Assembly: GCF_018390635.1 (NCBI RefSeq)
Contig: NZ_JAHBGE010000047.1
Location: 1 to 53,735, forward strand
Reading direction: 5' to 3'
Length of the DNA stretch: 53,735 nt
DNA from: Ancylobacter lacus
GTDB taxonomy: Bacteria; Pseudomonadota; Alphaproteobacteria; Rhizobiales; Xanthobacteraceae
A model generated the notes under the pieces. It was given only the letters and a program-made list of their open reading frames with translations, searched no databases and was not told where the DNA came from. The translations under genes and the position numbers were made by a program. Numbering within the stretch: the first letter of the stretch is position 1; every line of letters begins with the position of its first letter. Positions 49,351 to 53,735 of this stretch are shown one piece after another.

Positions 49351-50610
49351 TCAGGCGGCGCGGGCGCCGTAGCGGCGGGCGGCCTCGATGGCGAGCCCGG
49401 TGCCGACCGAGCCGAAGGTGTCGCCCTCCACCAGCCGGGCCTGCGGCGCCGCCGCGACGATGGCGGCTCGGACATGGGGCAGCCGGGTGGAACCGCCGGT
49501 GAGGAACAGCGCGTCGATGTCGGCAAGGCCGAGCCCCGCCGCGCGCACGCAGGATTCCACCCGCGCCGCGATGCGCCGCGCCAGCTCGGCGGTGTGGGTC
49601 ACCAGCGCCGGGGCGAGGATCTCCCGCGCCAGCCCCGGTTCCAACCAGCCGAGATCGACCGTGGTGGAGGGACGCGAGGAGAGCGCGATCTTGGCCTCCT
49701 CCGCCTGCATGGCGAGGGTGTGGCCGCGCTGCTCGGCGAGCACGTGGATGAGGCGTTCCACCCGCTCCGGCTCGGCCGCCTCCCGGCGCACCTCCTGCAG
49801 TTCGCGCAGGGTGCGGGCGGTGTAGAGCCGGTTGATGCGCGACCAGGTCGCCAGCTCGTGGAAATAGCCGCTCGGCACGTCGCGGCCGGGCCGCTTCATC
49901 GGGCTGCGGTAGCCCAGCAGCGGCATCAGCTCGCCGAGGCTGAGATGGCGGTCGAAATCGGTGCCGCCGATCCGCACGCCGTCATTGGCGAGGATGTCGG
50001 CGGCACGCTCGGCCGCGCGGTGGCGCTCCGGGCTCAGCCGCACCACCGAGAAATCCGAGGTGCCGCCGCCGATATCGGCGATGAGCGCGATCTCTTCCGC
50101 CCGCACCTGCTGCTCATAGTCGAAGGCGGCGGCGATCGGCTCGAACTGGCACGACACCTCGCGGAAGCCGACCGTGGCGGCGACCTCGCGCAGCACCGCC
50201 TCGGCGCGGGCATTAGCGGCGGCGTCATTGTCGACGAAAAAGACCGGCCGGCCCAGCACCACCGCCTCGATGGCGCGGCCCTCGCCGGCCTCGGCCCGGC
50301 TTTTCACCGTGCGGAGAAAATCGGCGATCACCTCGCGAAAGCCGATCGCGCTGCGGCCGACCTGGGTCTTCTCCTCGATCAGCGCGCTGCCGAGCACCGA
50401 CTTGATGGAGCGCAGCAGCCGGCCGTCCTGCCCGTCGACATAGCGGGCGATGGCGGCGCGGCCGATCTCGGCATGGCCGTCGCGGTCATAGAACAGCGCG
50501 CTGGGCACGGTGACGGCGTCGCCCTCCAGCGCCGCGAGACGCGGGCCATTCGCCCCGGCGAGGCCGAGTGTGGTGTTGGAGGTGCCGAAATCGAGGCCGC
50601 AGGCGATCAT
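49351..50610 (-). CDS. Hsp70-family ATPase, YegD-like, lacking the substrate-binding domain
   Basis: A 419-residue protein that is only the actin-like nucleotide-binding fold. Phosphate-1 loop LDFGTSNTTLG lies at residues 6-16, connect-1 SCQFEPIAAAFDYE near 160, phosphate-2 IADIGGGTSDFSVV near 185, and the adenosine motif LFLTGGSTRLPHVRA near 375. It ends in GDTFGSVGTGLAIEAA. There is no linker or peptide-binding domain, which is characteristic of YegD-type proteins. Their role is not established. ATG 50610 follows a GGGAG by 9 nt and gives the usual MIACGLDFGTS start; the frame continues to 50655 without a better site. It is separated by 95 bp from the exporter gene. Confidence 0.85.
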   Translation of the reverse strand: MIACGLDFGTSNTTLGLAGANGPRLAALEGDAVTVPSALFYDRDGHAEIGRAAIARYVDGQDGRLLRSIKSVLGSALIEEKTQVGRSAIGFREVIADFLRTVKSRAEAGEGRAIEAVVLGRPVFFVDNDAAANARAEAVLREVAATVGFREVSCQFEPIAAAFDYEQQVRAEEIALIADIGGGTSDFSVVRLSPERHRAAERAADILANDGVRIGGTDFDRHLSLGELMPLLGYRSPMKRPGRDVPSGYFHELATWSRINRLYTARTLRELQEVRREAAEPERVERLIHVLAEQRGHTLAMQAEEAKIALSSRPSTTVDLGWLEPGLAREILAPALVTHTAELARRIAARVESCVRAAGLGLADIDALFLTGGSTRLPHVRAAIVAAAPQARLVEGDTFGSVGTGLAIEAARRYGARAA

Positions 50611-50705
50611 CCGAAGCGCTCCCGGGGGGTGGGGGAGCGCGGTCTCATACAGCAATGCGGCGGCAATGGCGCGGGCCGGCGGCGGAAATCAACACCCCCG
50701 GCGTC

Positions 50706-51965
50706 TCAGGCCGGCAGGTGGAGGAAGCCCTGCACCCCGACATAGACCCCGACCAGCGCGATGAGCACGCCCGACACATAGGGCGCCCGCCGCGCCAGCC
50801 CGCCGAACCACGCCCACCGCGCCCCGGCATGGCGCACGCCGAGCGCCGCCACCACCCCGACCGACACCATGGTGACGGCAAGGCCGATTGAAAAGCACAG
50901 CACCAGCACGCTGCCCAGCGCGAAGGCGCGCAGCTGCAGGCAGAGCAGCAGCACCGTCACCGCCGCCGGGCACGGCATCAGCCCGCCGGTGAGGCCGAAC
51001 AGCACGATCTGCCCGGTGCTGGCCTGCCCACCGGCGAAGCGGCGGCGGAGATCGGCGGCATGGGCCCGCTCATGCGCGTCCTGCCAGCCGCCGTCGCCGA
51101 TCTCCCGTCCCTCGGTATGGGCGTGGCCGTGGTGGTGGCCGTGGTGGTGGCCGTCGGCGGGCTCGGTGAAGGTAAGGTCGTGCCGTTCGGCGGCGGCACC
51201 GCTGCCAAGGGTAAGCTGAACGGCGAAGGCGTGCGGCTCCGGGATCGTCTCGCGCGATTCGAGACGGTCGCCGTGCCGCTGGAAATCGAAGGCCTGCCGG
51301 GCACCATCCGGCCGGCGGGTCTCCAGCCGCACCTCCGGCCAGCCCGGCCACGCCGGCGCGCCGCCGGGCACCCCCGGCGCCGTCTCGTCCGGCTGCGCCG
51401 GCACCCCCGGCGCTATCTCGTCCGGCTGCGCCGGCACCCCCGGCGCTATCTCGTCCGGCTGCGCCGGACCTGCCGCCCGGCGCAGCCGCCAGCGCGCACC
51501 GGACGCGTCTTCATGGAGTTCGAGCACGAGCCGCCCCCCTGCGCTCGCCACCGCGCGCGTCTCGGGCTCCGGGTGGGGGTGATCGTGAGCGTCGTGATCG
51601 TGGTGATCGTGCGCGGCGCGGGCCTCCGCCGCCGTGCGCCACAGCATCCAGCCGGCGATGGAAAGGATGATCACCGCCGAGCCGATCTGCAGCCAGGGCT
51701 CGGCCTGCGCGACGTCGAGCCCCTGCCACAGATACATGCCGGTGAGGGCGATGCCCCAGACCACCGCCGTGTGGGACACCGTTGCGGCCAGCCCCAGCAG
51801 CACCGCCTGCCCCACGGTGCCGCGCACCGCGACGATGAACGCCGCCATCAGCGTCTTGGAATGGCCGGGCTCCAGCCCGTGCAGCGCGCCGAGCAGGATC
51901 GCGCTCGGAATGAAGAGCCAGGCATGGGCGGCACCCTGCTGAAGCAGCTCGGCGAAGCTGGGCAT
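50706..51965 (-). CDS. NicO/RcnA-type nickel/cobalt exporter with long His-rich loop
   Basis: A 419-residue membrane protein. The N-terminal half has HGLEPGHSKTLMAAFIVA (the conserved HxxxPGHS motif) and ATVSHTAVVWGIAL. The C-terminal half has LTGGLMPCPAAVTVLLLC and a last helix GVLIALVGVYVGVQGF. These match NicO/RcnA, an inner-membrane exporter of Ni2+ and Co2+. Between helices it carries a roughly 200-residue loop with two His clusters (HDHHDHDAHDHPHPEPE and HHHGHHHGHAH) that likely bind metal. It also carries three 11-residue repeats from a 33-bp tandem array. ATG 51965 has GAGG 6 nt upstream. No RcnR/CsoR-type regulator is next to it. Confidence 0.88.
   Translation of the reverse strand: MPSFAELLQQGAAHAWLFIPSAILLGALHGLEPGHSKTLMAAFIVAVRGTVGQAVLLGLAATVSHTAVVWGIALTGMYLWQGLDVAQAEPWLQIGSAVIILSIAGWMLWRTAAEARAAHDHHDHDAHDHPHPEPETRAVASAGGRLVLELHEDASGARWRLRRAAGPAQPDEIAPGVPAQPDEIAPGVPAQPDETAPGVPGGAPAWPGWPEVRLETRRPDGARQAFDFQRHGDRLESRETIPEPHAFAVQLTLGSGAAAERHDLTFTEPADGHHHGHHHGHAHTEGREIGDGGWQDAHERAHAADLRRRFAGGQASTGQIVLFGLTGGLMPCPAAVTVLLLCLQLRAFALGSVLVLCFSIGLAVTMVSVGVVAALGVRHAGARWAWFGGLARRAPYVSGVLIALVGVYVGVQGFLHLPA
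51367..51465 (-). repeat. 33-bp tandem repeat (3 copies) inside the metal exporter gene
   Basis: Three consecutive 33-bp units, the last two identical and the first with a few differences. They encode PAQPDEIAPGV-type 11-residue repeats in the cytoplasmic or periplasmic loop. Copy number probably varies between strains. Confidence 0.9.
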
Positions 51966-52006
51966 CGGGTTCCTCATCCCTTGCGGCCAGCGCCGCACCC
52001 GCGAGC

Positions 52007-52048
52007 GGCAGGCGGCAGGCGGCAGGCGGCAGGCGGCAGGCGGCAGGC
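52007..52048. repeat. 7-bp tandem repeat (6 copies) upstream of the metal exporter
   Basis: Six perfect copies of GGCAGGC begin 42 bp before the exporter start. On the mRNA strand the unit reads GCCTGCC. A simple-sequence tract here could alter promoter or leader spacing by slippage. Confidence 0.9.
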
Positions 52049-52214
52049 GGCCGCACCTTGGGAGCGCCCGGCGGCGGGCGTCAATGTTGCCCGGAGGGAA
52101 CAAGAGTTTGAACGCGCTGTGGGTCCTTCTTGCGGCCGCTGCCGACCGAAGGCCGAGAGATGCCGGGGTCGTCCAGCCCCTCCGCACGCGATCTCACAGC
52201 TCCGCCATGGCAGG

Positions 52215-52808
52215 CTAGATCAGCTTCCCCGGACCTGAACTGCCGGGAAATTGCCAACCCATAGCAGTCACAGTGTCCATGATGCTACAAATGATCTCGG
52301 TAACATTCGCCTGAACCTGCTTCAGGTCTTCCGAGTCGATGGGGGTATCAAATATTTCCTTCGGTCCATCCTTATTATAAGGCACAAAAAACGGAACCGA
52401 TGCCCCGCGCTCGTCGGGCGGTCGCCACGAACCGTGACAAAGCACGTTGCGAAAGCGGGCGGCCGCCTTGATGTGCTCTACAATCTCATCGACATTTTCG
52501 GTGACGTTTTCCGGATTTTTCCGCGCCGCCCTGCCGAAAGAATCAGCAAGTTGACCAAGTTTACCGGTCAGGGCCAGATCAAGCTGAGAAGACCAGGCCT
52601 TATACCCGGCCTCGAATTCCTTCAGATTGCAGCGCCGGGTCCCGGTCAGAGCGTAGATAGCCCTGCCGAGGGTTTCCTCGAGAAAACCAAAAGAGGCGAC
52701 AGTCCTGCCGAGCTGCTCCCAAAAATCCGGTGAATGCTTGTGCGTCGGAAAAAGAGGAGGCAATTCCGCGCGATTGATGAAGAACCGACTCATGACGTCG
52801 TCGCTCAT
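52215..52808 (-). CDS. Hypothetical protein with HEPN-like RNxxxH motif
   Basis: A 197-residue soluble, helix-rich protein. DFWEQLGRTVASFGFLEETL lies at about residues 28-47, a Lys/Glu-rich helical middle follows, and ARFRNVLCHGSW carries Arg120-Asn121...His125. The Rx4H pattern with Asn next to Arg is the hallmark of HEPN ribonucleases and related toxin, antiphage or RNA-processing proteins. The fold assignment is inference. Its base composition is visibly poorer in GC than its neighbours, with AT-ending codons, suggesting recent transfer. ATG 52808 has GGTGG upstream; ATG 52826 with AAGGA 10 nt upstream is an equal alternative. No antitoxin-like partner is adjacent. Confidence 0.6.
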   Translation of the reverse strand: MSDDVMSRFFINRAELPPLFPTHKHSPDFWEQLGRTVASFGFLEETLGRAIYALTGTRRCNLKEFEAGYKAWSSQLDLALTGKLGQLADSFGRAARKNPENVTENVDEIVEHIKAAARFRNVLCHGSWRPPDERGASVPFFVPYNKDGPKEIFDTPIDSEDLKQVQANVTEIICSIMDTVTAMGWQFPGSSGPGKLI

Positions 52809-53058
52809 GACCGCCCACCGAATCATCGTATTGCAATCCTTGGACCGGATCGTAACACATGGCACGGTCTGCCACCCGCAGTGGCGGGCAGGCTCGTTGT
52901 TATCATTTTTACACGACATGATGAGCGCTCTCGGCGGCCTTGTCTTCACACGGGAGTGGCGTCAAACAAGCCGCCACGGAACGGCATAAGCGGCCGCCGA
53001 CAACGCCCCGTCCCACCCCCTGTCCGCCGATCCACGACACACACCCCGGAGACCCGCC

Positions 53059-53679
53059 ATGCGCCTGATCCACGCCCCGACCTCCCCTTTCGTGCGCAAG
53101 GTGATGGTGGTCGCCCATGAGAGCGGGCTCGCCGACGCGATCGAGACCGTGTTCAACCCGGCGAGCCCGCTGCAGCGCGACCCCGCGCTGACGGACGCCA
53201 ACCCGCTCGGCAAGATCCCGGTGCTGGAGCTGGCGGACGGCACCGCGCTCTATGACAGCCCGGTGATCTGCGAATACCTCGCGGGGCTCGGCGGGGCGCC
53301 CGGGCTGTTCCCCGCCGCCGGCCCGGCGCGCTGGGCGGCCCTGACCCAGCAGGCGCTCGGCGACGGGCTGCTCGACGCCGCGCTGGCGGCGCGCTACGAG
53401 GCGACCCTGCGGCCGGAGCCGCTGCGCTGGGAGGGCTGGCGCGACATCCAGCTCGGCAAGATCGCCGGGGCGCTGGCGCGGATGGAGGCGCTGGTGCCGG
53501 AGCTGCCGGAGGCCCCCAGCATCGGCACCATCACCTTCGGCTGCGCGCTGGGCTATCTCGACTTCCGCTTTCCCGACCTCGACTGGCGCGGCCGCCACCC
53601 CGGCCTCGCGCCGTGGTTCGCCGCCTTCGACGCCCGCCCCGCCATGGCGGCGACCCGCCCGCACGAGCGGCGCGGCTGA
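53059..53679 (+). CDS. Glutathione S-transferase family protein
   Basis: A 206-residue protein with an N-terminal thioredoxin fold: LIHAPTSPFVRKVMVVAHE, where the Ser in TSPF is the likely glutathione-activating residue. NPLGKIPVLELADGTALYDSPVICEYLAG follows, described by parts, with the cis-Pro and the glutathione-binding 'DS' motif. The C-terminal half is all helical (TQQALGDGLLDAALAARYE, FGCALGYLDFRFPDLDW). This is the bacterial beta/zeta-like GST class, which conjugates or reduces electrophiles with glutathione in the cytoplasm. Its stop is directly followed by an 8-bp tandem repeat. Confidence 0.88.
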   Translation: MRLIHAPTSPFVRKVMVVAHESGLADAIETVFNPASPLQRDPALTDANPLGKIPVLELADGTALYDSPVICEYLAGLGGAPGLFPAAGPARWAALTQQALGDGLLDAALAARYEATLRPEPLRWEGWRDIQLGKIAGALARMEALVPELPEAPSIGTITFGCALGYLDFRFPDLDWRGRHPGLAPWFAAFDARPAMAATRPHERRG

Positions 53680-53735
53680 CGGCGGGTCGGCGGGTCGGCG
53701 GGTCGGCGGGTCGGCGGGTCGGCGGGTCGGCGGGT
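53680..53735. repeat. 8-bp tandem repeat running off the window
   Basis: Seven perfect copies of CGGCGGGT start right after the GST stop codon and continue to the last base, so the array is probably longer. Confidence 0.95.

Noticed and set aside
51966-52214. Possible NiCo riboswitch before the NicO/RcnA-type exporter
   Set aside because: The leader is mainly the GGCAGGC simple repeat and shows no sign of the conserved NiCo aptamer core.
1-53735. CRISPR array, rRNA genes or complete transposon
   Set aside because: No repeat-spacer pattern, no rRNA sequence and only truncated IS ends were found.

Overview
The window is GC-rich DNA from an alphaproteobacterium. The mix of families (NdvB-type cyclic glucan synthase, DUF1488, DUF2934, DUF1810, HisKA_2 kinase, a fused subunit I+III cytochrome oxidase, EcfG-type promoters) points to Hyphomicrobiales, perhaps Xanthobacteraceae (Ancylobacter/Starkeya/Xanthobacter-like). 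That genus-level placement is inference. No rRNA genes, CRISPR array or intact transposon is present. One tRNA, tRNA-Arg(CCG), is present.

The window has two compositional parts. Positions 1 to about 18,900 are somewhat lower in GC and hold two AT-rich divergent intergenic regions. They begin with insertion-sequence scars: an IS21-like end fused to a headless oligopeptide ABC ATPase, an IS5-like transposase tail and an orphan 3' gene fragment. A HisKA_2 sensor kinase and a cell-envelope/stress block follow: a 2871-codon NdvB-like cyclic beta-1,2-glucan synthase behind two tiny genes, a transglutaminase-like protein, and a tightly coupled leftward operon (98 aa, 80 aa, DUF1488, second transglutaminase-like protein, NhaA). 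A rightward pair of membrane proteins and a PHB-depolymerase-like esterase complete the block. tRNA-Arg lies at 18,907-18,983 with its 3' end facing this block, as expected if the tRNA was an integration site. No integrase is visible.

From 19 kb to the end the DNA is very GC-rich and looks like core chromosome. It carries a DsbA-like protein, mmsA with a divergent LysR regulator, two tandem chemoreceptors, a GNAT acetyltransferase, small stress-type proteins, a LysR regulator divergent from lhgO, and a large hybrid sensor kinase. Next come a deaminase-type amidohydrolase, a SHOCT protein, a membrane-protein/ClpP-like pair, DUF1810 and a short DUF2188-like gene.

The respiratory segment (40.7-46.5 kb) is one compact operon with overlapping stops and starts: a caa3-type subunit II with its own cytochrome c domain, a fused subunit I+III, a small membrane protein, a CtaG-type assembly factor and a triheme cytochrome c. 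It converges on a PQQ-type sugar dehydrogenase. The right end has a Gly/Pro-rich secreted protein, a truncated Hsp70-type ATPase, a NicO/RcnA-type metal exporter with in-frame repeats, an AT-richer gene with a HEPN-like RNxxxH motif, a glutathione S-transferase and an 8-bp tandem repeat running off the window.

The most useful hidden signal is a set of four GGAAC-N16/17-(C/G)GTT promoters (28,035; 29,046; 40,257; 49,268) in front of four small genes. They suggest a local group controlled by the EcfG general stress response. The other notable points are an oxidase subunit I that lacks the K-channel lysine, a transglutaminase with Ser in place of the catalytic His, and the possible genomic island at the tRNA.
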